Source of the DNA: Pontiella sulfatireligans
GTDB lineage: Bacteria > Verrucomicrobiota > Kiritimatiellia > Kiritimatiellales > Pontiellaceae
DNA length: 64,000 bases
Direction of reading: 5' to 3'
Assembly (NCBI RefSeq): GCF_900890705.1
Contig: NZ_CAAHFH010000002.1
Coordinates: forward strand, 806,001-870,000
In this document: positions 1 through 8,418 of the stretch, in pieces
Layout of the letters: each line of letters opens with the position of its first letter
Numbering within the stretch: position 1 is the first letter of the stretch
The notes under the pieces: generated by a model
Databases searched by the model: none
What the model was told of the DNA's origin: nothing
Seen by the model: the letters and a program-made list of their open reading frames with translations, nothing else
Made by a program: the position numbers and the translations under genes

Positions 1-369
1 CTCGTGCGCATGGTGGAGCATACCGCCCATAACATGGCGCCCCAGACCACTATTGTTTTCGACGGACGCGAAGCCGGCACCGACGACGCACTGACGGCCA
101 AGCATCTGGAAATCTATTTTTCCCCATCGAACCTTTCGGCCGACACGGTGATCGAGCGGCTGGTCTGCCGGTTTCCCCGCCCCGAAAAAATAATGGTGGT
201 CACCTCCGACCGCGCCGAGCACGAAACCGTTTCCAGCGCAGGGGCGCAGGTGATGTCGTCGCAGGAATTCGTGGCCAAGTGCCAAAGGGATGCGCGGAAA
301 AAACCCGTCAAACGAACCCGTCCCGGCCAAGAACCCAAGCTCGGCGACCTTTTCCCCGACGGTCTGTAG
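1..369 (+). CDS. YacP-like NYN-domain protein, 3' end only
   Basis: The reading frame is open from the first base of the window, so the N-terminus, including the usual LLVDGYN nuclease strand, lies outside. What remains fits the C-terminal half of the NYN/YacP (DUF901) family, which are PIN-like predicted ribonucleases related to the ribosome-associated Rae1. Visible landmarks are IVFDGREAGT, the segment LEIYFSPSNLSADTVIERLV (the family's 'tADsyIerl' helix), VVTSDRAEHETVSSAGAQVM (the conserved TSD-R strand) and a short helix around SSQEFVAKC. The tail is basic and proline-rich. A terminator hairpin follows 15 bases after the stop, which suggests the gene ends its transcription unit. Family assignment is fairly secure; the substrate is unknown. 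Confidence 0.72.
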   Translation, partial: LVRMVEHTAHNMAPQTTIVFDGREAGTDDALTAKHLEIYFSPSNLSADTVIERLVCRFPRPEKIMVVTSDRAEHETVSSAGAQVMSSQEFVAKCQRDARKKPVKRTRPGQEPKLGDLFPDGL

Positions 370-696
370 CTTTCTATCCAAGCCATGCTCGGAAGAGCAT
401 TTTTTCAAGCACGAAAGAAATTCCTATCCCTGCGCAGAGCTGGGCCGCCTGTTCGCAAATGAGGTGCTGCAGAAATGATGAAAAAAGCGTTCTGACCCCT
501 TGCACTGATTAAACAACGAATCGATTACGCAACTGCCCCTTTCGCTCATTGAGATGAAGGGTCGATGTCCTCATCGACCGCACGTACGCACCACCACCTA
601 AAACAGAAATATCAAAGGTTCGATCCCTTTCCCGTGCAGCCGCGGTCCTCGACCGCGGACCTTGGGCGAATCCCTTTCCCCGGGACCGGGACATTC
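370..696. repeat. Gene-free stretch with short palindromic and REP-like words
   Basis: After the terminator I see no gene. The stretch holds the word TTCTGACCCCTTGC near 491-504, one of many GGGGTCAG-type words in the large gaps of this window. It also holds a perfect hairpin, CCGCGGTC-CTC-GACCGCGG, at 640-658. The same CCGCGGTCCTCGACC word recurs at 24084-24098, and a diverged version lies near 1304-1326. These look like small dispersed intergenic repeats. Confidence 0.5.
384..405 (+). terminator. Rho-independent terminator after the NYN gene
   Basis: The stem ATGCTC / GAGCAT closes a GGAA tetraloop and runs directly into six T residues. It lies just downstream of the stop codon at 367-369. 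Confidence 0.75.
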
Positions 697-1164
697 TTAT
701 TTGCGAAAGCGGGAATCGGAGTAGCGAGATTTAAAGGTGCTTTCCCTTGGCTCCTGATCCGCCGGCTCCTCTTCAACATACGTCGGCCTCTTCTTCGCGG
801 AGCCGATCTTCTCCGGAACATCCGGCCGCATCTTTATAGCCTTCGCAACGGTCAGCGGAATGGGATCCTGAAGCAAAACCCCGTTCGGGGAACCACGCTC
901 ACGCGGTTTTAATTCCAGTTCTTCATCGCTCGCCTGCGGCATCCGTTTAAAGCGGTACAGATAAAAATCCTCCACTCTATTCCGGGCCCATTCGGCCTTT
1001 TTTAGAAACGTCAGGCAACTGGGGATCGTCGGTTCAATCCGAAAACATTTCAGGTCGATCGCGGCGTCTAAGACCTCCCAGCCGTAAAACTCCACAAGTT
1101 CAGTCAACATGGCCTCTGCAGACAAACCATGCAACGGGCTGTTTTGTAGTTCTTCAACAGACAT
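697..1164 (-). CDS. VF530-domain (DUF2132) protein with extended C-terminus
   Basis: Residues about 11-70 match the VF530/DUF2132 family of small DNA-binding proteins. The signature LHGLSAEAMLTELVEFYGW is followed by an RCFxxxPSIxSSLxFLRKTPWAR-like stretch, here KCFRIEPTIPSCLTFLKKAE and WARNRVEDFYL. Family members are usually around 70-80 residues. This protein is 155, and the added 80 residues are charged, rich in Lys, Arg, Glu and Pro, and probably disordered (for example EELELKPRERG and a terminal SRYSDSRFRK). The start has a good ribosome-binding site (AGAGGA, 7 bases upstream). The gene stands alone. A nucleoid or DNA-binding role is known for the family; what the extension does is unknown. 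Confidence 0.75.
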   Translation of the reverse strand: MSVEELQNSPLHGLSAEAMLTELVEFYGWEVLDAAIDLKCFRIEPTIPSCLTFLKKAEWARNRVEDFYLYRFKRMPQASDEELELKPRERGSPNGVLLQDPIPLTVAKAIKMRPDVPEKIGSAKKRPTYVEEEPADQEPRESTFKSRYSDSRFRK

Positions 1165-1533
1165 ATCTATTTCCTCTCATTCCCCTACGGCAGGCCCTTG
1201 CTCGATAGGCCTCAACCATCAGAGCCGGATTATACAGAGATTGGAGGCAGGTTGTAGGGTTTAAATCATCTCTCTTCCATCCCTTGGAAAATCAAATCTC
1301 TGCAACCGCGGACCGTGACTGCGGAAAAACCGGAGCGGAACCGGCGGGGGCAACAGCACAAATCCTATGCGTTCTTCCATAACCAACACTTCCTTCCAAG
1401 CCATGAAGCACCTCCATGGCTCTTAATAAAGTGCTACCTATGTCCCCGGCATATCTGTTACCTATTGTATCCGGTTCGGACCACGTTTATTAACATCGTG
1501 GTCCGACCCAATACAGGACTTATTCAGCCCTAC
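1165..1533. other. Gene-free stretch with a possible insertion-sequence end
   Basis: I see no gene here. Bases 1430-1475 contain the phrase GTGCTACCTATGTCCCCGGC followed by a second TTACCTATTGTATCCGG. This resembles the paired 'ACCTATGTCCCCGG' motifs that I associate with the ends of some transposon families. No transposase is nearby, so at most this is a remnant. Confidence 0.3.
1476..1506 (-). terminator. Hairpin downstream of the GLUG-repeat gene
   Basis: A perfect 10-base stem, TCGGACCACG / CGTGGTCCGA, with a 10-base loop lies 28 bases beyond the stop codon of the leftward GLUG gene. No T-tract follows on the minus strand. It could therefore be an mRNA 3'-end stabiliser or a weak terminator. 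Confidence 0.45.
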
Positions 1534-4500
1534 TCAATCTGCCGTTGCCTGCAAGCTCATGAAGCCGCTTTCATCGCTCAAAGGAATCGATGCCCGCCAC
1601 AGCTCTCTGTCACCTTCGTTCTGGACGAATCCCACTGTTATATCGTCCAAGTCCCAGGCTTCATCCAAGGCAGTTTTCCAGATCGGCTGAAGCAGAACAC
1701 CGGTGGCCGTTGCAGATTTATAATACTCCATCGTAAATGTTGCGGAGCCGTTATCCATCAGAACACCCATGTAATCGCTGGCGTTGCGTACCTGCATCGC
1801 CGGAAGGCCACAGGCATATTTTAGCAGGTTGGCAATCCCGTCACCCATTGGGCAATCTTCTTCACCTCTGATATTTGTCGGCACCCCCTGACCAGCAAGC
1901 CAAGCACTGAATAGGCCTTGCTGCGCGCTGAAGCTTTTAAGCTCTGGATAACTGGCCATGGACCAGACATTCTGCAAATCCCAGCCGACATCAGTAAAGG
2001 TAGCTTCAGCCTGCATGTTGGATGTTGTCTGTCCCGTGCCGCCATCACTGATGAGTAATCCCGAGGTTTCGGTATCCCAGAAACAGTTGGATACTGTGCC
2101 GTCGGCATTGCGTCCGCATAGACCCCCGAAATTACTGGGTCCCGCTACAGGGCCCGTCGAATAGCAGTTTGGAATCGTGCCGCTGTTATCCCCGCAAAAA
2201 CCACCAAGATAGTTAACGCCCGAGACACTGCCTGTTGCATAGCAGTTTGGTGTTATTCCGCTATTCTTCCCGCATAATCCGCCGAGGTAGTTAACCCCCG
2301 ATATATTGCCTGTCGCATAGCAGTTTGGAATCGTGCCGCTATTCTCTCCACATAGCCCGCCGAGATAGTTAACCCCCGAGATATTGCCTGTCGCGTAGCA
2401 ATACACGATAGAGCCGGCATCATTCAATCCGCATAGGCCGCCGAGATAGTCAGCGTTCACGCCACCACCTGTGACACTGCTCGTCGCATAGCAGTCTTCT
2501 ATAGCGCCGGCGTCATTATGCCCGCATAATCCGCCGAGATAATCATCTCCCAAAATGCTGCCTGTTGCATAGCAGTTCACGATCGTGACACCGTCATTAT
2601 GGCCGCATAGACCGCCAACATAGTCTGATAAGCTCCCGCCGGTTATGACGCAATTTACAACGCCCAGATTTCTGACGGCCGAACCTTCACCCTGTAGCGT
2701 GCCGAACAGGCCGAGGCGCCGCGTGTGTAAGCCCTCCGTATCGATCAGCAGATTGGAAACAACATGTCCGTTCCCATCAAAAACACCCGTAAATGCAACG
2801 TCAAAACCCAAGGGCGCGTTGTAGAAGGCGACGCCGTTCAAATCAACATCGGCATTCAGAATATAGCATTTATCCCAATAGAATGAGCCCTGACAGATCT
2901 CAATGAAATTTGCCGTGGTGTTAATCTGAAATGGATCACTCATCGTGCCAGACCCCAGCAGAGTGGTACTGTGCGCAGCGATCGGGGAACCGGATGCCCC
3001 TTCAATCGGCAGATGAGGAGTGTCATTCCCTACGTCCAGAATCCAAGGCGTGTCGGCCCAGCCGTTTGCGCTATAAAAGTCCGGTTGCTTCATCTGTGCA
3101 GTGGTCAGTCCTTTTCCACCATCACTGGCGGTTAAACCTGAGAGTTGAGCATCCCAGCAAGAACCCAATATGACCCCCATGTTGCGACCGCATACGCCGC
3201 CTATACTATGCGAACCGGTATTGCCGGTAACGCTGCCCATCGAGTAGCAGTTCGCTATCGTTTCGCGCCGCCCAAGATAATCGTCAACCCCGTTATACCC
3301 GCATACGCCGCCGAGCTGGTATGAACTGGTTCCTCCCATGATATTGCCTGTCGCATAGCAGTTCTCGATCACGCCGCCAGTATACGTCGCCTCGCTGTAC
3401 CCACATATGCCGCCGAGTTGGTAAGAATTGTTTCCACCCGTAACATGGCCGGTCGCGTAGCATCCCTTAATCCAGCCACCGCTCCTAGCTGACAGCGCCC
3501 CGCACAAGCCACCGAGTCCGTATGAATTATCGCCAGCCGTGACGCTGCCCGACGCGGAGCAATCGTCGATCGTACCCGCATAATCATATCCGGTGTTTTC
3601 CCCGCACAAACCGCCAATCTCGTACGAAGAAGTACCGGCAATGACGTTGCCCGACGCGGAGCAGTTCGCAATCTCAGCACCATAATTCTGCCCGCATAAG
3701 CCGCCGACTTGGCGTGAACCGTTTCCGCCGGTGACGCTGCCCGACGCAGAGCTGTTCTTTATCCATCTGCCCCTGTTTTTTCCGCACAAACCGCCGATGT
3801 AGTATGTCGTCCCAAAAACATCAGCCGTTGCGGTGCAGTCGTCGATATAGGCGCTTTCATTATACCCGCATAAGCCGCCGACAGAGCTGACTCCTGAAAC
3901 CGTGCCCATCGCATGGCAGCCGGATAGCAAACCATAAATATAGTTCCACCCGCATAAGCCGCCGAGGTAGCCGGATCCTGAAACACTGGCTATCGCATAG
4001 CTGTCTTTAATGTCTCCCTTGTAATTAAGCCCGCATAAGCCGCCGATATAATCACCCCCCGAAAGGGTAGCTGTCGCGTAGCAGTTTGATATTGTTCCGC
4101 CACGACCATAATAGGCACCATCTGCTTTGTCCCCGACCAAACCGCCGATATAGTCTGAATCAGCCCCTCCGGTTATGACGCAATTCTCAATGCCCAGATT
4201 TATAATAGACGCATCTGCTCCATATACATAGCCGAACAAGCCGAGTTTATCTGTGCCTAAACCCTCTGTATCGATCAACAGATTGGTAACAACATGTCCG
4301 CTTCCATCAAAAACACCTGAAAACGCAACACCGTAACCCAACGGCGCATTGCAGAACTGCACTCCACTTAAGTCGATATCGGTATTCAGGACATAGTGTT
4401 TATCCCAGTAAAACGAGCCCTGACAGATTTCAAGAAAATCAGCCAAGGTGTTAATCAGCCAAGGATCAATCTCCGTGCCAGAACCCGGGAGGGAGGAACT

Positions 4501-5880
4501 GGGAGCAGCGATCGCCACGCCGGGCAAACTCTCGAACAGCAGATGCGGGGTGTCATTCCCGACGTCCAGTAGCCACAAACCGTTGTCCCACCCGCTCGCG
4601 CTATAAAAGTCTGACATCTTCATCTGCGTGGTTGTCAGCCCTTTTCCGCCATCACTTGTACTTGTTCCAGATGCATCAACATCCCAGAAACATCCCAATA
4701 TACGGGTGCCGTTTGCTCCGCATAAACCACCGACAAGGGTGGATCCCGGGGCGCCTGTGACGCTGCCCGTCGCGTAGCAGTTTTTTACCCAGTAGCCCAC
4801 ATTGTAACCGCATAAACCGCCAACCTCATCTGCGGTAGCCCCCCCTGAAACAGAGCCTGTCGCGTAGCAGTCTTCGATTGCACTGCTCGTGCTGCCGGAA
4901 TGACCCCCGCATAAGCCGCCAATACTGTCATCCCCGGAAACGGCGCCCGTTGCATAGCAGCGCTTGACCGAACTGTACAAAATATACCCGCATAAGCCGC
5001 CGAGCAAGTCATCGCCCGAAACATCGCCCATCGCATAGCAACCTTCGAGGGAGCCGTTGACATTTTGTCCGCACAAACCGCCGAGATAATCCACCCCCGA
5101 AACGTTGCCCGTTGCGTAGCAGTTCTTTATCACTTTAATGTTGTTATACCCGCACAAACCGCCGAGAGAGTTACGCCCCGAAACGCTGCCTGTCGCGTAG
5201 CTGTCAGACAGCGCACCGTAGTTATACCCGCACAAACCGCCGAGATAATCAACGCCCGAAATACTCCCCAGTGCATAGCAGTCGGATAGCGTACCCTTGC
5301 TATAACCGCATAAGCCGCCCAGATAGTTTGAACCATCTCCCGAAATACTCCCCGTTGCATAGCAGTTCGATATTGTTCCAGCGGAATAATACCCGCATAG
5401 GCCGCCCAGATAGTATGAACCATCCCCGCCGGTTATGACGCAATTTTCAACCCCTAGGTTTTTTATCACAGCGGTTGAACCTGATACCTGCCCAAAAAGC
5501 CCCAGATAATCGTCTCCTCCGTCATCCGTATCAATTGTCACGTTGACGACGACAAAGTCATTTCCATCAAAAATACCGCTATAGCTGGTGCCCTGATATC
5601 CACTTGACGAATTGTTCTCGTCGGGCGCAATGACTGCAGAGGTGTAGGTTTGACGATTGGTTAATGCAGGGTCGAGATCGATTCCGGCCATAAGCTTTGT
5701 ATACACCCCCGCCGTCCAATATGTCGCAGCATTCGAAACAGCGGAAAACTCCATAAAATCGCCGACATCATTGATCAGATACGGATCAACCACCGAGCCG
5801 CTTCCGTCCAGAGCGCCGTAGCCATTTACTGAAATAAGAACAAAAACCGAAGCCATCAATGACCTTGCAAACATTTTCAT
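1534..5880 (-). CDS. Giant exported GLUG-repeat protein (1448 aa)
   Basis: An N-terminal signal peptide (MKMFARSLMASVFVLISVNG, cleaved near YGA) precedes three large modules. Each begins with a GSGT..DP..IN....F.EI motif (about residues 26, 463 and 975). Each then has a block ending YLGLFG / AxIxNLGVENCVITGG, then a run of GLUG repeats of the form YLGGLCGxNxGTIxNCYATGxVSG with a period near 26 residues. Each closes with an SDGGKGLTT..QM....F....GW segment. The C-terminus (from about 1327, LFSAWLAGQGVPTNIR, then GDGIANLLKYACGLP) matches the tail style of many exported Verrucomicrobia/Kiritimatiellota proteins. GLUG repeats are known from surface or secreted adhesin- and protease-like proteins and probably form a beta-solenoid. 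No catalytic domain is visible. The ribosome-binding site is AAAGGA. The gene is divergent from the sulfatase. Confidence 0.85.
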   Translation of the reverse strand: MKMFARSLMASVFVLISVNGYGALDGSGSVVDPYLINDVGDFMEFSAVSNAATYWTAGVYTKLMAGIDLDPALTNRQTYTSAVIAPDENNSSSGYQGTSYSGIFDGNDFVVVNVTIDTDDGGDDYLGLFGQVSGSTAVIKNLGVENCVITGGDGSYYLGGLCGYYSAGTISNCYATGSISGDGSNYLGGLCGYSKGTLSDCYALGSISGVDYLGGLCGYNYGALSDSYATGSVSGRNSLGGLCGYNNIKVIKNCYATGNVSGVDYLGGLCGQNVNGSLEGCYAMGDVSGDDLLGGLCGYILYSSVKRCYATGAVSGDDSIGGLCGGHSGSTSSAIEDCYATGSVSGGATADEVGGLCGYNVGYWVKNCYATGSVTGAPGSTLVGGLCGANGTRILGCFWDVDASGTSTSDGGKGLTTTQMKMSDFYSASGWDNGLWLLDVGNDTPHLLFESLPGVAIAAPSSSLPGSGTEIDPWLINTLADFLEICQGSFYWDKHYVLNTDIDLSGVQFCNAPLGYGVAFSGVFDGSGHVVTNLLIDTEGLGTDKLGLFGYVYGADASIINLGIENCVITGGADSDYIGGLVGDKADGAYYGRGGTISNCYATATLSGGDYIGGLCGLNYKGDIKDSYAIASVSGSGYLGGLCGWNYIYGLLSGCHAMGTVSGVSSVGGLCGYNESAYIDDCTATADVFGTTYYIGGLCGKNRGRWIKNSSASGSVTGGNGSRQVGGLCGQNYGAEIANCSASGNVIAGTSSYEIGGLCGENTGYDYAGTIDDCSASGSVTAGDNSYGLGGLCGALSARSGGWIKGCYATGHVTGGNNSYQLGGICGYSEATYTGGVIENCYATGNIMGGTSSYQLGGVCGYNGVDDYLGRRETIANCYSMGSVTGNTGSHSIGGVCGRNMGVILGSCWDAQLSGLTASDGGKGLTTAQMKQPDFYSANGWADTPWILDVGNDTPHLPIEGASGSPIAAHSTTLLGSGTMSDPFQINTTANFIEICQGSFYWDKCYILNADVDLNGVAFYNAPLGFDVAFTGVFDGNGHVVSNLLIDTEGLHTRRLGLFGTLQGEGSAVRNLGVVNCVITGGSLSDYVGGLCGHNDGVTIVNCYATGSILGDDYLGGLCGHNDAGAIEDCYATSSVTGGGVNADYLGGLCGLNDAGSIVYCYATGNISGVNYLGGLCGENSGTIPNCYATGNISGVNYLGGLCGKNSGITPNCYATGSVSGVNYLGGFCGDNSGTIPNCYSTGPVAGPSNFGGLCGRNADGTVSNCFWDTETSGLLISDGGTGQTTSNMQAEATFTDVGWDLQNVWSMASYPELKSFSAQQGLFSAWLAGQGVPTNIRGEEDCPMGDGIANLLKYACGLPAMQVRNASDYMGVLMDNGSATFTMEYYKSATATGVLLQPIWKTALDEAWDLDDITVGFVQNEGDRELWRASIPLSDESGFMSLQATAD
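1900..5450 (-). repeat. Tandem GLUG coding repeats, about 78-bp period, in three blocks
   Basis: Inside the GLUG gene the DNA itself is repetitive. The words ATAGCAGTT..., CCGCATAAGCCGCCGA and TGCCTGTCGC return about every 78 bases (or 81-93 where spacers are inserted). The best conserved consecutive units lie between 2150 and 2400, where neighbouring copies are nearly identical. This is a coding repeat that could expand or contract by slippage or recombination. Confidence 0.85.
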
Positions 5881-6440
5881 AGTTCCATTCCTTTCTGTTT
5901 TTTTTACTACAAGTAATGATCAGAAGAAGTCATACCCCAACACACTTCAGTAAGTACTAGAGTCAGTTCTTGACGGAGTGTTGCCCAAATACCAACTTTC
6001 CCCTATCCACCTGCACTTCCAATAACCATAGATTTGGAATTCTGTAAAGAAGTTTTTCTTAATTTTCATAACCCCAACGTTTTCTCCATTTTTACGGACA
6101 TCACAAGACTCTTGTAAACGTCGGTTGAAAAGTGCGGCGGGAATGATGGCGGTTTAAGAGTGCGGCACTCCAAGTGAGCCTAAAAAGCCGTGCAGGTCAG
6201 GGTAAGGCATATCATAAGCGGAAACTGAATCTTCCACAGGCTATGAGTCCAGTCGCAGCAGAGGCTTGAAAAAGAAACTGTTCGCTGATGAATGTCAAAA
6301 ACTATGGGGATTAACGAGATCTGCTATATTTTCGCACGGAAACTCTCCTTGTCTGAAATATGTCAGCAAAAACGTCGATTGAGATCCGTCTAATATTTAG
6401 TGGTCACATTGGTGAAAAAATATAGATTGGAGAAGAAATT
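5881..6440. other. Divergent intergenic region, GLUG gene / sulfatase
   Basis: This gap of 560 bases must hold the promoters of both divergent genes. I see no open frame worth calling. The only structure noted is a pair of direct AGTGCGGC words at 6131-6138 and 6159-6166. The sulfatase ribosome-binding site (GGAGA) is at 6428-6432. No convincing sigma-70 boxes stood out. Confidence 0.4.
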
Positions 6441-7919
6441 ATGAGTAGAGGAATGTTGGTGTTTCTAATGGGTTTGGCGGTTGTTTCTGCCGAGGCCAAG
6501 TCGCTGAAGGGGAGTCGACCGAATATTATTCTGGTGATGACGGATGATCAGGGCATGGGCGATCTGGCCTGTTTGGGCAACCCGTTGCTGAAGACGCCGA
6601 ACCTGGACAAGTTTTATGAAATGTCGACGCGATTCCGAGAGTTCCATGTCAGCCCGACTTGTGCGCCGACGCGGTCGGCGATCATGAGCGGCCGCCACGA
6701 ATTCCGGAATGGGGTTACACATACGATTAAGGAACGCGAGCTGATGGCGCTCTCGACCACCACCATGCCGCAGGTGCTGCGGACGGCGGGTTATGAAACC
6801 GGCATCTTTGGCAAATGGCATTTGGGCGATGCCGATGAATATCAGCCCTACAACCGCGGCTTCTCCGAAGTGTTTATTCATGGGGCCGGCGGCATTGGTC
6901 AATCGTATGAGGGCAGCTGCGCCGACTTTCCGCCGAATCAGATTAAGGAGGGGAAATATTTCGACAATGTGATTCTGCACAACGATACCATCGTTCAGAC
7001 CGAGGGTTTCTGCACCGATGTCTTCTTTCAGGCAGCACTCGGATGGATCAAACAGCAGCATGAGACTAAACAACCCTTCTTTGCCTACATCACACCGAAT
7101 GCTCCGCATGGCCCGATGCTCGCGCCGGAAAGCTATAAGAAGCGGTGGCTGGATGCCGGGTGGGATGCAAATACGGCCGGTCGTTACGGCATGATCGAAA
7201 ACATTGATTATAATTTCGGCCTGCTGATGCAGAAACTCGACGAATGGAATGCATGGGATAATACCTTGGTCATCTTTATGACCGACAACGGGCAGGCCGG
7301 TCGCAACGGCAAGCTGAACGGGAAGAGCCGGAAACTTTTCACGGGCGGATTCAAAACGGGAAAAGGGTCGCCGGAAGAGGGCGGAACGCATGTCCCCGCT
7401 TTCTGGCGGTGGAAGGATGTTCTGGGCAAAGGCGTGGACATCAACGGGCTGACGGCCCATATTGATTTTTACAAAACCTTTTGCGAACTGGCTGGAGCAA
7501 AGATCCCGGCCAGCATACAAAAAATTGACGGACGCTCCATGCTTCCGCTGCTCGAAGATCCGAAGGCCAATTGGCCGGACCGTGAACTGTTTATCCATGT
7601 CGGTCGCTGGAATAAAGGTGAAGACCCGAACGAATCCAAATTCAAAAAGTGCGCGGTACGTACGCAACGCTGGCGTTTCGTTAATAACAAGGAACTCTAC
7701 GACATTGTTGCCGACCCATATGAAACCACCAATGTGATTGATGAGCATCCCGAAGTGGTGGAAAAGCTCCGCAAGGCATACGATCAGTGGTGGGCGGATA
7801 CCGTGCCGATGATGGTCAACGAAGACCGGCCGTATGCCACCGAGCATCCGCAGGAAGTCCGCTACGAAAAGCAACTGAAGGAACGCGGTATTCCCGCATG
7901 GAAGGCCCCGTCGATTTGA
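6441..7919 (+). CDS. Exported type I sulfatase (formylglycine-dependent)
   Basis: An arylsulfatase-family enzyme of 492 aa with a signal peptide (MSRGMLVFLMGLAVVSAEA). The metal-binding pair is Asp35-Asp36 in MTDDQGMGD. The catalytic motif CxPxR is C74-A-P-T-R-S, whose cysteine is converted to formylglycine by a maturase not present in this window. Further active-site landmarks are GKWHLG (Lys125, His127), His223 in NAPHGP and Asp282-Asn283 in TDNG. Length and motif spacing are normal for the S1 sulfatase family. The enzyme should hydrolyse sulfate esters, most likely on algal or host glycans in the periplasm, but the exact substrate cannot be read from sequence. It has a clear GGAGA ribosome-binding site. 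It is monocistronic and transcribed away from the GLUG protein, with which it may share carbohydrate-related regulation. Confidence 0.93.
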   Translation: MSRGMLVFLMGLAVVSAEAKSLKGSRPNIILVMTDDQGMGDLACLGNPLLKTPNLDKFYEMSTRFREFHVSPTCAPTRSAIMSGRHEFRNGVTHTIKERELMALSTTTMPQVLRTAGYETGIFGKWHLGDADEYQPYNRGFSEVFIHGAGGIGQSYEGSCADFPPNQIKEGKYFDNVILHNDTIVQTEGFCTDVFFQAALGWIKQQHETKQPFFAYITPNAPHGPMLAPESYKKRWLDAGWDANTAGRYGMIENIDYNFGLLMQKLDEWNAWDNTLVIFMTDNGQAGRNGKLNGKSRKLFTGGFKTGKGSPEEGGTHVPAFWRWKDVLGKGVDINGLTAHIDFYKTFCELAGAKIPASIQKIDGRSMLPLLEDPKANWPDRELFIHVGRWNKGEDPNESKFKKCAVRTQRWRFVNNKELYDIVADPYETTNVIDEHPEVVEKLRKAYDQWWADTVPMMVNEDRPYATEHPQEVRYEKQLKERGIPAWKAPSI

Positions 7920-8006
7920 TATCCATCTTCTCCCGCTGGTTTGACGGCAAATGCTTTTCTTTGTCAAAGAAATCGGTGTCCGCGGGGTTTCCTCTATGAA
8001 GTTTTA

Positions 8007-8091
8007 AAGAGAGGATATCGCCCCGGCGCGCCCCGATGGCTTTGCGGATGCCGATCTCGCGGGTGCGCTCCGTCACGCTGCTGGTTAGTGT
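8007..8091 (-). pseudogene. Relic of a MacB/FtsX-type ABC transporter permease
   Basis: Read on the minus strand, this short stretch encodes TSSVTERTREIGIRKAIGAR followed by RGDIL. This is the highly conserved cytoplasmic signature of MacB-family permeases (VTERTREIGIRKAIGAR). Nothing of the rest of the roughly 400-residue permease is present on either side: the frame runs into unrelated sequence after RGDIL, and upstream it stops at a repeated element. It is therefore a fragment left by deletion or rearrangement. Confidence 0.7.
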
Positions 8092-8121
8092 TTTTGCCGG
8101 CCAAAAGGATTCCGGAAAATA
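8089..8121. repeat. Direct repeat flanking thiM-thiE, copy A
   Basis: TGTTTTTGCCGGCCAAAAGG followed by ATTCCGGAAAA matches copy B at 10052-10084 with only a few changes. Both copies sit beside a truncated coding relic, and together they bracket the thiM-thiE pair. Confidence 0.6.
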
Positions 8122-8215
8122 ATGCGCGTCTTCAAATAATATTCTGTCTCGGGGGGAAATGACATCCTGCGACAGCTGCTCTCCATTCGCCCGGCAAATA
8201 TTTCAAAGAGAAGGT

Positions 8216-8266
8216 CAGGTCTCAACATTCAATACAACCGCTGGCAATGTTGAATATTGAGACCTG
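8216..8266. promoter_or_regulatory. Inverted repeat upstream of thiM
   Basis: An 18-base arm CAGGTCTCAACATTCAAT (8216-8233) pairs with GTTGAATATTGAGACCTG (8249-8266). There is one mismatch and one G-U pair, and a 15-base loop. It lies about 150 bases upstream of thiM. It may be a transcript hairpin in the thi leader, or a relic of the GGTCAG-type palindromic repeats common in this genome. Confidence 0.45.
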
Positions 8267-8418
8267 GTACCCCGCCACCCGCTATCGCCGTACCGCAGGC
8301 GTTCCGCCTGCTCCGCGCAAAGCAATTTCTTCATTTCAGGAGTTGATCCGCCGAAGGAAAAGCAGTAGCTCTTTGACGGTTGTATTTTACTCATTCAACC
8401 GCCACCCGATTTATCACT

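Larger units (their letters stand above)
7920..8418. other. Gap with an ABC-permease relic, a flanking repeat and hairpins
   Basis: There is no intact gene in these 499 bases. They hold a relic of a MacB/FtsX-type permease (minus strand, near 8007-8091), one copy of a direct repeat (8089-8121), an 18-base inverted repeat (8216-8266) and a small GCAGGC / GCCTGC hairpin near 8296-8311. I found none of the conserved TPP-riboswitch words in front of thiM. Confidence 0.5.

Noticed and set aside
1900..5450. CRISPR-like array in the GLUG region
   Set aside because: Regular units of about 78 bases are in frame and encode a protein repeat; there are no unique spacers between constant repeats and no cas genes.
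6465..7967. 500-codon open frame antisense to the sulfatase
   Set aside because: It mirrors codon structure of the sulfatase, shows no family motif, and has no ribosome-binding site; the plus-strand gene has all catalytic motifs.
7920..8418. TPP riboswitch upstream of thiM
   Set aside because: I searched for CTGAGA-type and other conserved thi-box words and did not find them; only unrelated hairpins are present.
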